A DNA stretch of 64,000 nt from Brachynemurus nebulosus (Eukaryota > Arthropoda > Insecta > Neuroptera > Myrmeleontidae), in the NCBI GenBank assembly GCA_035578155.1, contig JAPWDM010000001.1, positions 87,619,576-87,683,575 on the forward strand. The letters run 5' to 3'. The notes beneath the pieces were generated by a model. The model was not told the origin of the DNA and ran no database searches. It saw only the letters and a program-made list of their open reading frames with translations. Below are positions 26,899 to 38,969 of the stretch, piece by piece. Positions within the stretch are counted from its first letter, which is position 1. Each line of letters starts with the position of its first letter. Made by a program: the position numbers and the translations under genes.

Positions 26899-27659
26899 TT
26901 TTTGTTTTAGATTGCTTTGATGTGGTGTAAATAGATAAGATGCACAGCTCCTATAATTAGAAAATATTGTTGTTATTACCCAAGATTGTTACCTACCATA
27001 CAATATTCGATAAGTCAATTATTATTCAAAAAGCGCATCTTCTGTTATGATGAGCTTTGGTGTAGCATAAGTAGATAGGCTAAACAATATACTGCATTTT
27101 TTTGAACGGTGTAAGTATACTAGAAATTTACCAAAAAATTAATATTTTTTTTATAGTTATTTTTAATCGCCTCTTTTCTACGGTTAATACATACCATATA
27201 CTCAATAAATTATTTATTACTCAAAAAGCGCCTCTTTGATTTTGATGAAATTTGGTGTGCTGTCAGTACATAAGGTAAGTAATATTCTGTATTTATTTTT
27301 TTTTTTTTTTTGAAAGGTGTAAGTATACTAGAACCATACTAAAAAATAAATTACATTTTTTATGCAATTATTTTGAACTTTTAAAATTTAGGGAAAATGT
27401 CAAAAAAATGTATAATATAGTCCCAAGTATTACCTAAATTTTGGCGTCGATTTTATTTTCCTGGGTGTTCTAGTTTTTGAGAAAATTGAGTTTGAAAAAT
27501 TACAGCACTCACAAATATTTTGGTTAATATCTCAAGGACAAATCAAGGTTAGGGGTCAATGACCGTATATTTGGTAATCACTTGGGGTACCAATGTTACT
27601 ACATATATTATTATAGACATCGGCTATGTGGACCATCTCCCTATGCTTATCTTGCTACA
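26899..27659. other. Non-coding, with two diverged tandem units
   Basis: Two related stretches, 27020-27140 and 27215-27360, share AAAAAGCGC.TCTT..TGATGA and GTGTAAGTATACTAGAA. They are about 190 bp apart and may be a decayed tandem duplication. No gene seen. Confidence 0.45.
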
Positions 27660-28059
27660 TAGGAACTCCAATATAACGTACCGAGTGGTGGGGTACCCCT
27701 CTCACAGATTTGAAGACGTGAGATTGTATTTGTGTCAAGGTATACATAATCGTCAATTCAGGGGCGTAGCAAATTTATGTGAGGGTCTGACAAGTTCCCA
27801 TATTTTCTTACATACACACGTATAGCATTCACACATAGCCATAAGTACTTATACACAAATAAATATAATCAGTGTAAATATATACACATTTACAACTATG
27901 TGTGAACTTGTTCAAAAATATTCAGATCCCTGTGAACTTTTACAGTAAAATCAACACCAACAAACAATTACACCAATATAGAGACATACACGTACATATT
28001 ATTTCACGTATATGCATACGTAGATAAATATGTGTGTATATACGAGTACACATCGATTT

Positions 28060-28915
28060 CACGATTTGATTGGTTATAGAAAAAAAGCCAGATAACAAAT
28101 TTTGATGCAAATTCCAGAATATTCTATTCGGAAAATAGCAAAGATGTCGAAAAACCGACTTCACCATTTGATAGTCTACCAAAGAAGGGACTAGACAGCG
28201 GAACTCAGCAAAAGTTCTAGAAAGTTCTATTCGGGATCTAGCAAAGATATCGGGAAACTAATTTCACTATCGAACTGGTCTTCGAATAAAAGCATAAATA
28301 ACAAAAATTTAGCAATGTTCTAGAATGTTCTATCCGAGAACTAGCAAAGATATCGGGAAACTAACTTCACTATCGAACTAGTCTTCGAATAAAAGCATAA
28401 ATAACAAAAATTTAGCAATGTTCTAGAATGTTCTATCCGAGAACTAGCAAAGATATCGGGAAACTAACTTCACTATCGAACTAGTCTTCGAATAAAAGCA
28501 TAAATAACAAAAATTTAGCAATGTTCTAGAATGTTCTATCCGAGAACTAGCAAAGATATCGGGAAACTAACTTCACTATCGAACTAGTCTTCGAATAAAA
28601 GCATAAATAACAAAAATTTAGCAATGTTCTAGAATGTTCTATTCGAGAACTAGCAAAGATATCGGGAAACTGACTTCAACATCGAATTGGTCATCAAATG
28701 AAAGCTTAAATAAGAAAAATTGAACAATATTCTAGAATGTTCTATTCGAGAACTAGTAAAAATATCGGAAAACTGATTTCACCATCGGATTTGTCGTCGA
28801 ATGAAAGCCTAAATAACAAAAATTGAACAATATTCTAGAATGTTCTATTAGCAAAAATATCAAAAAAACCAATTTTATCACTCATCTAATTATTAAATAA
28901 AAGATCAAATAGCGG
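28060..28915. repeat. 103-bp tandem array, left block
   Basis: The motif TTCTAGAATGTTCTAT recurs at an exact 103-bp step (near 28115, 28218, 28321, 28424, 28527, 28630, 28733, 28836). Three central units are virtually identical and the outer ones diverge. Each unit also carries CTAGCAAAGATATCGGGAAA and ACTTCACTATCGAACT. It is non-coding. Confidence 0.93.
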
Positions 28916-29039
28916 AATTTAACAAAAGTTAAGGTACTTTATTTAAGGAAAATGTAAATATTATACTTTTTTGCAATTGTATACGTTGGCGTAAATTTAT
29001 AACTAAAACTTTTGTATAGCACCACTATTTAACCTTTTT

Positions 29040-29440
29040 CGCCAAAGAGCAATCTACTGATGAAGTCGCTTTCTAAATATTTTTGTTAGTTTCCGAATAG
29101 AATATTCGAGAACATTTCTCAAATTCCGTTATTTTGCATTTTCTTTGATGACCTATCCGATGGTAAAGTTTATTTCTTGATATCTATTCTAGGTTTTGAA
29201 TAGAATGATCTAGAACTTTTGTCAAATTCCGCTATTCAACTATTTCTTTAATGGCAAATCCCATAGTAAAGTTAGTTTTCCGACATCTTTACTAGTTTCC
29301 GAATAGAATATTCTAAAACTATTATTAAATTCCACTCTTTGGTCTATTTTTCAATAGTTAACCAATAGTGAAGTCGGTTTTTTAATATTTTGACTGATTT
29401 CTAAGAAGAGTATTCTAAAATTGTTGTCAAATTTTGCAGC
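29040..29440. repeat. 103-bp units in opposite orientation, right block
   Basis: GTTTCCGAATAGAATATTC and its variants recur about every 104 bp (near 29090, 29195, 29300, 29400). The units read as diverged reverse complements of the left-block unit, with GATGAAGTCG and ATCTTTACTAG replacing CGACTTCA and CTAGCAAAGAT. About four units are visible. Confidence 0.75.
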
Positions 29441-29480
29441 TTATGCATTTTTCTAGTATACTTGTACAATGTACAACAGT

Positions 29481-29483
<3 letters not shown>

Positions 29484-29575
<92 letters not shown>
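29484..29575. repeat. (TA)n microsatellite, about 92 bp
   Basis: A pure AT dinucleotide tract between the right 103-bp block and the right end of the composite element. Confidence 0.97.
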
Positions 29576-29579
<4 letters not shown>

Positions 29580-30595
29580 TTAGTTGAAGACGTGTGTTCT
29601 TGTAAACATGCATTTAAGTAAGTGTATATTATGCGTGTGTATATAAATAATGAAATGCGTATGTGTTCGCATATTATGTTTCTGTACCCCCTTAAAAAAT
29701 TTTACTGACGGCCCTGGTAATCCGATATAACGTACTTCCCCTTATTTTGTACCGGCCAGTACGTTATATTGGAGTTCCTATGTATACCCTTTCCAAAATG
29801 GAAATTGGTTAAAATACCAATGAGTGATATGGAATAAACTATAACTATATATACTGTAAGTGATATGTAATTATTGTATTGTATGTATCTAATTGTAAGT
29901 ATGAACGATAAGTACATGTTGTTTAAGTGTGTTTCGGGTTGTGATAGGTGATATCATGGAGACAATTATAATACATAGGCAGAGATGTACAAGATACCCC
30001 TTAAAAAGTATCTGAAATACAAAATACAAGATACTTTTAAAAATGGTATTTGAGATACCAGATACAAGATACTTGTGGAAATGGTATTTGAAATACTAGA
30101 TACAAAATACGTATTTTCTAAATACGTTTTTAAGATAAAATACTTTTTTTTTTAAAAAAAAAAAGTTTTTATTAATTTTGAGATTTACTTAGTTTATTTC
30201 ATTACACATTAATTGGGTATTTATTATTTTTTTTACCTAATATTTAAAAAGTTATATCAAATTAAAAATAAATTTTTAAACTTACAATTAGAACCAGTAA
30301 GACGCCGAGTCGCCGACAGTTTCCAAGCGCATATCATATGTGACGTCATAATGTTTACTTAACTGAAAACATTAATATATTTTTATTCTGAATTATTCAT
30401 GCTATGCAGTTATTGCTTGTTATAAACATTTTTATATTAAATATCTTAATGACGTCACAAACATCGCAATCTTTTGTAGTGCTGTTTTATAACCAAATGA
30501 TATTTTTTAAAATTTAATTTCATAAGTTTTGATTAATTTATTATTATTTTTTTTAAATAATTCACTGTTGAGAGATTTACTTTGTGAAACTCCAT

Positions 30596-30720
30596 TTTAA
30601 ATATTGAAAAATATTTAAAGGTCAATTATTTTGTCTATTTCACGAATTAAAGTAAAAATAACTTTTAATTCGTGAAATAGACAAAGTAATCGAACTTTAA
30701 ATATTTTTCAATATTATTCT
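30596..30720. repeat. Palindrome of a Penelope-end-like sequence
   Basis: Two inverted arms of about 55 bp (TTGTCTATTTCACGAATTAA and its complement) meet at about 30655. The arm resembles 26215-26265, just beside the hammerhead-like motif, so this may be a head-to-head pair of Penelope-like ends. Confidence 0.6.
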
Positions 30721-31308
30721 TTTTATATTCCAACGCCAGCAATAATAATAGGACGCAGGCGCAGCGAGAGTGGCGACGCGACGACGGCAGACAAAAATAA
30801 ACAGATCATAGAGTCTTTTGATAGGTTGAGAAATTAAAATTTTAAGGGGTCAGTTTTAATTTAACTATGGAGGGTAAATATCAGGAGGACTATCTTGGCC
30901 GGAAAACAATAGAAAAATAGTTCAAAAACTGTCCCGTTTTAAGTACTAAGCATAGAGATACAGTACTAAGTAACAGTTCAAAAACTCGCCAGAATAGCGC
31001 TAGAGTAGCAAAAGAGTATAGTGATTTTTTTGTTGAGTTTTATAAAAATTTTTAAAATAATAAAACTATTATATGTAACAATTATAATAAAAAAATAATA
31101 ATTACATAATAACGCGGATGTTTTCTTTCCTTGCTTACTTCTCTAAATTTCCCCTTTTGCTATAGTAGCGCTGCCACTATTTACGCCTTTCTATGGACAC
31201 TTTTTGATACAAAGATGGTGCTCCTGATATCTACCCTCCATAAATTTAACCTTATGATGGCATTGCATTAATTGGTAAAAATGGGTAAAAGTATTTTAGT
31301 AAACTTAA

Positions 31309-33021
31309 CTCTTTGCACTCAAGCAAAAAAAAAGTGAGTTGTAAATAGGCTCGTAAGACATGTAGTACATGACAACGACCGACGTTCTTTTTTTGACGGA
31401 TTCTTTTCATATATGTAGTATACATATATAGCCAAATGGATATGAAAAAAACGTCCCAACATCACGGTGCAGATTTGGAAGTATTTTGTTCGTTTTGCGC
31501 AAACGCGACTTTTTTTGGTGGTAATATGAACCAATCTGAACAGTAAACACGGTAAACATTAATTGATGCATCTGCGCAAAACAACTGAAGTGCCTCTACC
31601 CGATGTCTATCCGTCTCACTTCATCGGAACCACTGCCTCTTATAGGGATTGGCCATATAGTTATAATACATATATGATTCTTTTAACATTCTAACCTTGT
31701 TTCCCCAAAGTTGAATACTAAATGCGCTAAATACGTCCTCAATGCTGTTTTTATTAGTTTTTAATTTTAAAAAGATAATTCAACGTGATTTTCTATTATT
31801 TTATTTACAATTTTTCTAATAAATGAATGTGTTTGCAGTTATTAAATAAAATATTCATGTAATGTGAAGTATGAGCAGTCATTACAGTTCAACATTCGGT
31901 GTGTCATGTGGTACATGTCTTATGATCCAACAGACAAAACACCTTTAACTCAATGGCTGCCAAATAATTTTTGTTTGTAAAAGACAGCTTTAAAAACATT
32001 GATAAAGAGAGAAAATTGTTTACATATTGTCTGCGTACTTCCGGAAATATTTTATTTTAATTCTAAGATTTTTGTTTCCTTCATAAAATATAAACATTGT
32101 TATGTATGTTTTGTAAAGTCGGTATTAAACTAATATTTGGAACATGTAATAATTTTTTTAAAATTATTTCAGATGTCATTATGATATTCATTTTAAGTAA
32201 AATACATTCTACAAAAACTTAAGTAAAGAGAATGAAGAAACCATTATCTACCATTTTTATAATTTGACATTCCCACTTTGTGTGTATCGCACAATATCTT
32301 ACGTATTTTTAATTTTATAAATTATAATAATATAATACTGACTTTATAAGAAGCGTACGTGCATGAATACCTGTTGCCGATCAACCCTACTGCAATGTGG
32401 CCAATGTGTTTTTATAGTTGACAATGAATGTCTTTTTGAATAATTTATTGATTTTTTATAATATGTAATGCATACATATTTAGTTAAACCTTCGAAAATT
32501 TTTTTTGCTAACAATAATAAACAATTTTTTTCATGTTCTTATAGTACACTGTAAATTCAATTATGTTAAAACATTCAATAAAAATTATTAGAAGCAAATT
32601 TTATATATTTCTGTAAATATTTATATATAAAATTATCCACAGTATTATTTTTTTATTATTATTTCATTTTAAAGCAAGTTGGACAACTAGAGAGGCATCA
32701 ATTTAACTTTAATTTAACATTTTTTGGGAAAAATTTTTATTAGAAATTAACCCAGTGTGGATTTTTAGTGTCCTTGTAATTTATTTTTATTATAGAATTG
32801 AGAAACAATATTTTTCAATTTAAACCATTCCAGTGCAGCTTAAAAATGTCAAAATGATTAATGGCCTTAAAAATATAGTCTTGTCTTTTGTTGCAAGATA
32901 TATTTCCCTCTTTGTTTCCTTTGGCATGTTAACATGCCAATGGCACTGAATCGGTTAAATATGGTAGAGTTAATGGACAAACCACCTTGTCATGCTGTAC
33001 ATGTCTTATGAGCGCAAAGAG
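31309..33021. mobile_element. TTAA-flanked piggyBac-type non-autonomous element
   Basis: TTAA at 31305-31308 and 33022-33025 flanks CTCTTTGCACTC and the inverted GAGCGCAAAGAG. The subterminal CGTAAGACATGTAGTACATG on the left corresponds to GTACATGTCTTATGAGCGCA on the right. There is no transposase. Within it, 31949-32957 is a second, internal repeat that recurs at 52672-53736. It lies inside the hAT-like element, so it inserted later. Confidence 0.75.
31949..32957. repeat. About 1-kb MITE-like repeat, copy A
   Basis: Starts TTAACTCAATGGCTGCC and ends near GGCACTGAATCGGTTAA, with TTAA at both edges. It matches 52672-53736 along its length, for example ATGAAGAAACCATTATCTAC and TTGACATTCCCACTTTGTGT. 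It is non-coding and rich in TTTTTAA tracts. The edges suggest a piggyBac-type MITE. Confidence 0.7.
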
Positions 33022-33195
33022 TTAAGTATATTTACAAAATACTAAGATACCAAAAGAAAGTATCTAAATACAAGATACAAAATACATTTTTAAAAAAATA
33101 TTTCAGATACAAGATGAAAATACGTATTTTGTATCTTGTATCTGTATTTTAAATACTTGTATGTATCTTAAATAAGTCACATCTCTGTACATAGG

Positions 33196-33886
33196 TGATA
33201 TACTTAATGTACAATGCTACTTGTATGACTACATCATATATGTATATGTAACCTTATCTCTACATACTATAATATAACCAATGATGATATAACATACGAT
33301 TTTATACAGCCTGATTTACATTACTTAATTATTGACCGAAATTTACGAATTTAGTCCGATACGGCGGTCAGTAAAATATTTTATTTTTCCAAACTGCCAA
33401 AAAAGGACCTACGAATTCAGCCTCGAGATCAAAATTAAATAAAAATACGAACTCATTCTGGTGCTGTGGCGGTCAAAATCATTAGTCTGTTAAATTAATT
33501 ATGAATATAAAAACTTTGTCTAGAGATTCTAAACGTCTAAACCATCATGGAAGTTTCAAAATTTGATTAGCTGTTCTCATTTGTTATATTAAATACCGTA
33601 AGCAAAGCAAAGTACTTGCTGACGTATTTAAAAATGCAGAAGGAAAAAAATTTATGGATGGTCCTTAATTATATTTAACATTCCCTTTATACTGTGTGAC
33701 CACGGACTAATATGTATTTCGCTCTTTTCCCCATATTTTTTAAAATATGAGGTTTTAATTTTAGTAACATATTTGTAATTGTGTTAATTTGCTTATTTGG
33801 TAATAATCGGACTATTTTATTCACTTTCAGTTTTGTCGAAAGTGATGTCTCTTTTGAATTTATCAATGAAAACTTCCCGATTTTTA
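33196..33886. other. Non-coding, nothing recognised
   Basis: AT-rich DNA with no open frame of note. The frames at 33687-33893 and 33781-33987 overlap on opposite strands and have no recognisable domain. Confidence 0.45.
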
Positions 33887-33890
33887 TTAA

Positions 33891-34360
33891 CACTATGAGG
33901 CCCGAGCACTTTCATAGTAAACTTCCCCGGAAGCCGGCAATATTTAAAAAAAAAAAAAAAAACTATATAAACAAATACATAAAATAAAATGATTCAAACA
34001 CTGAATAGATCAACACAGTTCAACATGTATGTGTAAAACTGTAAACATACGTACGTGATACGTACATACTACATAGACACTGACATTCAAATCAATTTTA
34101 TTTAAAAATATATGTAAATTATATATATTTTTTATGTATTTTTTGTTTATTGTTAAAATTTTTTATACATAGAAACCAAAAGAGTAATGTGTGTTGGTAT
34201 GTATCTGTGGCAGTAGTAACACATCTGTGTGATGATGATGAATGATGATAAACATCGCACACAGTGCGTAACCAACTAATCAATTAAAATCATTGATCGC
34301 GGTCGGCCTCTGGGGATGTTTTGTTTGGTTTCGGATGCCGAAGCCATGGGACTGAAAGTG
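33891..34360. mobile_element. piggyBac-type MITE, first of a back-to-back pair
   Basis: TTAA (33887-33890) precedes CACTATGAGGCCCGAGCACT. The right end GGGACTGAAAGTG is followed by TTAA (34361-34364). The interior has a GAAGCCGGCAATATTT motif, an A16 run and GATCGCGGTCGGCCTCT, all shared with the next element. It has no coding frame. Confidence 0.8.
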
Positions 34361-34364
34361 TTAA

Positions 34365-34791
34365 CACTATACGGTCCGCTCATCTACGCAGTAAACTTCT
34401 CCAAAAGTCCAAAGGCCGGCAGTATTTAAAAAAAATTAAATAAAAATGCAAAAAAAGTATATAAATAAATTTACAAAATAATTCAGCATGTATAACCATA
34501 CACATTTTTAATAAAAGACAATAAGTTGATAAAAAAAAATATTAAATACTTTTGTTACAATTACATATACACATTAAAATACAATTGCAAAAAATAAGAC
34601 ACAAAGAATTTTATGTTATCCGTCTATAAATGTTTGTCATCACGTAAAGAGTGTGTTTGTCCGTTGTCGTGTTGGCTACTGGTCGGTACTTGTTTGCAGT
34701 AAGATCGCACACATGTGTGATCACTGATCGCGATCGGCCTCTACGGTTGTTCTGGCTATTCACAGATGGTGTATACGTAGACCATAAAGTG
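34365..34791. mobile_element. piggyBac-type MITE, second of the pair
   Basis: It starts CACTATACGGTCCGCTCATC right after the TTAA that ends its neighbour, and ends GTAGACCATAAAGTG before TTAA (34792-34795). AAAGGCCGGCAGTATTT and GATCGCGATCGGCCTCTA match the neighbour, so the two belong to one family and share a single TTAA. Confidence 0.85.
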
Positions 34792-34795
34792 TTAA

Positions 34796-35711
34796 TATTC
34801 TAGTAGAAGATAAAATTCTCTAAATGTGCTTTTTTGAAATCGAACTAAAAATTACCAAATTTATAGGTATTTATTTTATTTTACTTATTTGACCATGCCC
34901 TAATTTAGTCTCTAAAAAGTTCGTTGGACATGCATTAGGTCAAGGAATCTCAAAAACTAAAGTTTTTTACCGCTTTCAGGGTAAAATATAGGACATTTAA
35001 ATATATTTTTACGGTTTATCATAAAAAAATAGATAAATAATATATTCCTCAATTTTTTTGTTGTACATGTGAAATAATAGGCTGCGTTCGGTTTTATCAA
35101 TTGATCGTTAATCATATTGTAATTTGATCGTCAACTGACTATCATTTAATGTAAGTGGTTACGTTCAGCAGATTTCAGCGCTCAATAAGCGATTACAGTG
35201 ATCAATTGCAATATAGCCCAACCAACATAAGGTTGCCGGTCAGATGCGCAAATGAAAGAGTGCGACAAGAATTAAACATATATCATATATGCATAAAAGT
35301 GTGATGGAAGTTGTGTTTCTGATGGTGTTTGTCTACTGCGCGTACAACCTTGACCGGCAAACTTATGTTGGTTGAGCTGTAGTTTTTTTATTCTAGTCTC
35401 TAGTGAACACTTTTTATACGACAACGACGACAGTTAACGTTTGACAAGCAATCAACCAATCAGTGTTGACTATTTCCGATAACACATTCCGCTTTTTTGC
35501 AGCGTACTTTAAATATGATGGAAAACATGGCCGACCGCTGAGTAAACATGTTGTTTCTCAACGGGAAAAAAATACCATTCAGCAGAAAGTTATAAACCGT
35601 TTTGCAACTGTTGTGTTCTGCTGAACGTAGCACCGAAGACATTGTTCTAAGCTTTATAACTTACTAGTTACTGTACTGTAACGACGAAAACAAATGTGTC
35701 TCTGAATGATT
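34796..35711. other. Non-coding region with an inverted-repeat insert
   Basis: Positions 35218-35376 are bounded by CCAACCAACATAAGGTTGCC and GGCAAACTTATGTTGGTTG, a MITE of about 158 bp. It sits in another pair of diverged inverted motifs, GTTACGTTCAGCAGA (35158) and TCTGCTGAACGTAGC (35616), so two nested elements are likely. No gene seen. Confidence 0.55.
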
Positions 35712-35932
35712 TATGGTCCATTTCACTTAAATTTAACCTTGCTTCATCACTTATGAACTTAAATAATTTCCGTTTTCTTGGCTTTATCTCTTTCATTATT
35801 GCACTTACATAAATTTTAAAATTGCAGTTTGTTTTTAGAAAAGAATAGAAGATTGGTTTGTTTTGAATATAAGGATTATTTAATTTTTTAACTTTGACTC
35901 ATGATCAATTGTATTTGAAACAAGGTATATAT
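35712..35932 (+). repeat. About 220-bp dispersed repeat, copy 3
   Basis: It closely matches 10367-10580 (TTCCGTTTTCTTGGCTTTAT, AAAATTGCAGTTTGTTTTTA, TTGTATTTGAAACA.GGTATA). The left edge begins near TGGTCCATTTCACTTAAATT. Confidence 0.75.
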
Positions 35933-36163
35933 TGTTAGCATGTTGCACATTTTCATAAATTTGAGTTCTACGTTTTATTATTTATACAAAATAAATTTTT
36001 CGAAAAAAAAAAAAAAAAAACAAAACGAAAACAAAACGGTAAAAATCAAAGTTCTTAAAGTTCTAACTCCGAAAAATATAAATAATTTTATTAAAGATTC
36101 TATATTTCACATAAAACTTTGATGTTCTAAAAATTTAAATTATATTTTCATTTTATTTATTAA

Positions 36164-36410
36164 CGTTTTACTATCCACGTTGTCGGCATCGCAAATAATC
36201 ACAACAACCGCAGAAGCCGATCGCGATCAATGATTATACATTATGTGTGCGACGTTACCACAAACAAGTATTTGTGTACTCACACAAATACCAACAAACA
36301 GTACTCTTTGTGTGTTGGTTGCTATAAACATTTTTCGAATAAACAAAACACAAAAATATTTATAAAAAATGTTTTATATTATTAACTACGTTAACTACTG
36401 TTTGTTTTTT
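36164..36410. mobile_element. Partial piggyBac-type MITE
   Basis: TTAA at 36160-36163 is followed by CGTTTTACTATCCACG, GTCGGCATCG, and GCCGATCGCGATCAATGATT. This is the same layout as the right ends of 33891-34360 and the left part of 50750-51144. The second terminus is not found, so this copy is truncated. Confidence 0.6.
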
Positions 36411-36827
36411 AGTCGAATTTTCTCCGAAAAATTAGACTTATACAGTCTATACGATAAGAGCTGCGAGAGGCGAGAGTAGGGGCGCTATCCAGTAGCGGCG
36501 CTAAGGCCTTCGGGGCCCTCCCGCAAGATTTTCGTAGGGGCCCTTTTCAGGGGTGAGAAAATGTTTGTAATCAGCAGAATGAGTCGTAAGGAAGGGGGAG
36601 CGGTAACAGAAGTGGCAAAAGGCAATAGACCGTTAGATGAGCCGTGGGGGTAGCTAACGGTACACATCAAATATACATATACCATGATTCACGTAAATAA
36701 AATCTATCTTGACCAATCTATTTATCCGACAAACTGATTAAAGTTGGGGTAATAAAACCTTTCAAAAAATATGTACGTTTAGTTTAGCGTAATAAGACTT
36801 TAAAGTATTGAGACCAATAATTTTATA
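36411..36827. other. Non-coding, GC-rich repeat edge
   Basis: Positions 36410-36500 (TCCGAAAAATTAGACTTATA, GGCGAGAGTAGGGGCGCTAT) match the inverted copies at 62700-62800 and partly 38820-38850. CAGTAGCGGCGCTAAGGCC at 36491 resembles a hAT-type terminus, but its partner is not found. No gene seen. Confidence 0.45.
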
Positions 36828-37353
36828 TAAGGCTGAACTCTTTTTTATGCGTTCCTTTTTTGTGCGATTTTTTTTATACGGTTTTTAAAAAAATGGACAT
36901 TAAAATGCATAATGTGAATCAAAATCACGAGACAGTAAGAAACTTAAACAATTACTATAATAACTTTCTTTGATAAAAATACTTTTTAACGGTTTTTAAG
37001 CATTTAATCAATACATTGCATAAGAACATAAGTTATTGCATCATTTAATTTTGTTAAAGATGTATTTTCTAAAATTTGGTAATATTATAAAATTGAAATG
37101 AAATATTTTTACGTGTAAATTAATGCTTTATCTTGTTTATAGAAGCAACTTCTAAGGAAGTTTTGAGTGGTTTTTTTGATGAAACTTTTTTATGCGGTTC
37201 CGACCAATCGCACAAAAAAAGTTTTTTGTACAATCTGGATCGAACTATACTTTTTCTAACTATTTATGATATTTTTTAATATATTTTTTTTTGTGCGATT
37301 TTTTTTATGCGGTCTCTATCCACCGCACAAAAAAGAGTTCAGCTGTACTGTTT
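36828..37353. mobile_element. Non-autonomous transposon with GTGCG-rich ends
   Basis: GGCTGAACTCTTTTTTATGC at the left and AAAAAAGAGTTCAGCTGTAC at the right are inverted. The motif TTTTGTGCGATTTTTTTTAT occurs near each end. The right terminus, read inward, CAGTACAGCTGAAC, resembles pogo-type ends. No transposase frame. Confidence 0.6.
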
Positions 37354-37567
37354 GATTTTTTTGGCAAGTAAGAAAATTTTCAAAATTTTACATCTGGTGC
37401 ATTGTTTAATTTTTAAACAAATTTTTAAATTCTAAATCTACCGTTTTTTTTTTTTTTTTTATAGTTATGTGTTGTTAATATTATTTTTATTGTTTTATGA
37501 CCTACTGGCTGCAAATATCATATTTTACCAAAAACGTGTCAAACAAACTTTTTTAGTATCTATTTAG

Positions 37568-38293
37568 TAGTGATGGGCTTTATAGTTACTTTTAGGTACC
37601 CGTAACTATTAGTTACTTTCAGTATAAATACTAGTTATTTTATGTAGTTAGTTAGTTAGTTACTTTTGCATTGTACCTATACGTATCTCAAATAGTACCT
37701 AAATACAAACATCCTGATACTATGTAACTATCTTATGTATGGTGAAGGTCGTTTACCAGTTACAAGGATTATCGGTTACAATGAAATAAATACTCAATAT
37801 GTAACCGTAGTATATATAATAAGTAGTGTAATGAGTAGGCAGGACAACATAAAATAATAAAAAATCCACAACTCAGGGACAAAAATATAATTTATTTGTC
37901 ATGCTTTTGTTAAGTATTTTTTTTTCTTAAAATTGTAAACTCTTTTACCTCAGATGTGAAACATCTGGACTCATCATAAACTGATAAATCGTTCAAGTCA
38001 GTCTTGTTCAGAATCCTTATGAAAATGAACAAACATGCCATACATACATATTGGAAATACGTACACAGGCTAGAAGGTGCTATAAGTAACTTATACATAC
38101 TGTGCTATAAGGACTATAAGTAACTAACTATTGTGCAGGTATGTCAGATATGTATATACAAAATTTATTGTATAATACATCCATGGTAACTACCTAAGTA
38201 ACTAAGGGTATTCAAATGGCATCGCTAGTTAGTTAGTTACTTTACAAGTAACTGGTATTTTTTAACAGTTAGTTAGTTACTAGCCCATCACTA
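37568..38293. mobile_element. hAT-type non-autonomous element, perfect 8-bp duplication
   Basis: The ends TAGTGATGGGCTTTATAGTT and ACTAGCCCATCACTA are flanked by an exact CTATTTAG duplication (37560-37567 and 38294-38301). Subterminal GTTAGTTAGTTACTTT repeats are found on both sides and may be transposase sites. There is no open transposase frame. Confidence 0.92.
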
Positions 38294-38301
38294 CTATTTA
38301 G

Positions 38302-38870
38302 ATATGAACAATAAAATGAGAAAGATCTGGAATTTTTATTCAAGGGTATAATAGTAATTTGAAATTAGCCCATATGCTTGTCATGCTCATGTGTTTTCTT
38401 CTTCAAAACTGTAAAATTTGTAAGTGAAATAAATATTTCAACTGATACACCACGTTGGAGCATTAATGCAATATTTTCATATGCAACTGTTAACTGAAAT
38501 CGTATAAACACTGCTGGACGTCTCTAAATGACATTTTTTTTTATGTACGCCGCAATTACGTTTGTTCGGAGAACTGAAATCTGTTAGTAAGAGTTACTGG
38601 ATATCTACCTATTGTCCATGAAAAATAAAAAAAATAATTAGAAATAATATGGATCGGTTAAAAAAGATTGAATTAGGACAGTTTGAATACAATAAAATTA
38701 AAATCTATAAAATCAATACAGTTAATATAAAAAAATATTTTTTCCTGCTGTCTTGGGGCCCCCAATATGCCCGGGGCCCAACCGCAACGCGGACCCTGCG
38801 GGCCCGCTATCGCCGCGACTGGCGCTATCCGTTTTCGGACCCGTAGAACACGAATATGTAGAAAAAAATG

Positions 38871-38874
<4 letters not shown>
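38302..38874. other. Non-coding, with a GC-rich segment
   Basis: 38750-38850 is very GC-rich for this window (CAACCGCAACGCGGACCCTG, GGACCCGTAGAACACG) and partly matches 62690-62720 in reverse. It looks like an inserted repeat edge. The long frames over it run into the (TA)n tract and are artefacts. Confidence 0.45.

Positions 38875-38966
<92 letters not shown>
38875..38966. repeat. (TA)n microsatellite, about 92 bp
   Basis: A pure AT dinucleotide tract between the GC-rich segment and the 160-bp array. Confidence 0.97.
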
Positions 38967-38968
<2 letters not shown>

Positions 38969-38969
38969 C

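Larger units (their letters stand above)
27660..29780. mobile_element. Composite foldback-like element with internal arrays
   Basis: An exact 22-bp inverted pair (TAGGAACTCCAATATAACGT at 27660 and its complement ending at 29780) encloses the region. Just inside, CAGGGGCGTAGCAAATTTAT at 27759 and AAAATTTTACTGACGGCCCTG ending at 29716 form a second, hAT-like inverted pair. I see no matching 8-bp duplication for it. The core consists of 103-bp units in one orientation on the left and in the other on the right, plus a (TA)n tract. No transposase frame is present. Confidence 0.6.
29980..33187. mobile_element. hAT-like transposon, perfect 8-bp duplication
   Basis: The ends CAGAGATGTACAAGATACCC and AATAAGTCACATCTCTG are those of the element at 24477-26097 in the reverse orientation. 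TACATAGG is duplicated exactly (29972-29979 and 33188-33195). The same subterminal TACAAGATACAAAATACA motifs fill both ends. No transposase or THAP frame is recognised. A TTAA MITE is nested at 31309-33021 and a palindrome at 30596-30720. Confidence 0.88.

Noticed and set aside
28060..28915. Possible CRISPR-like array
   Set aside because: The 103-bp units are contiguous and similar along their full length, with no unique spacers. The context is an animal genome.
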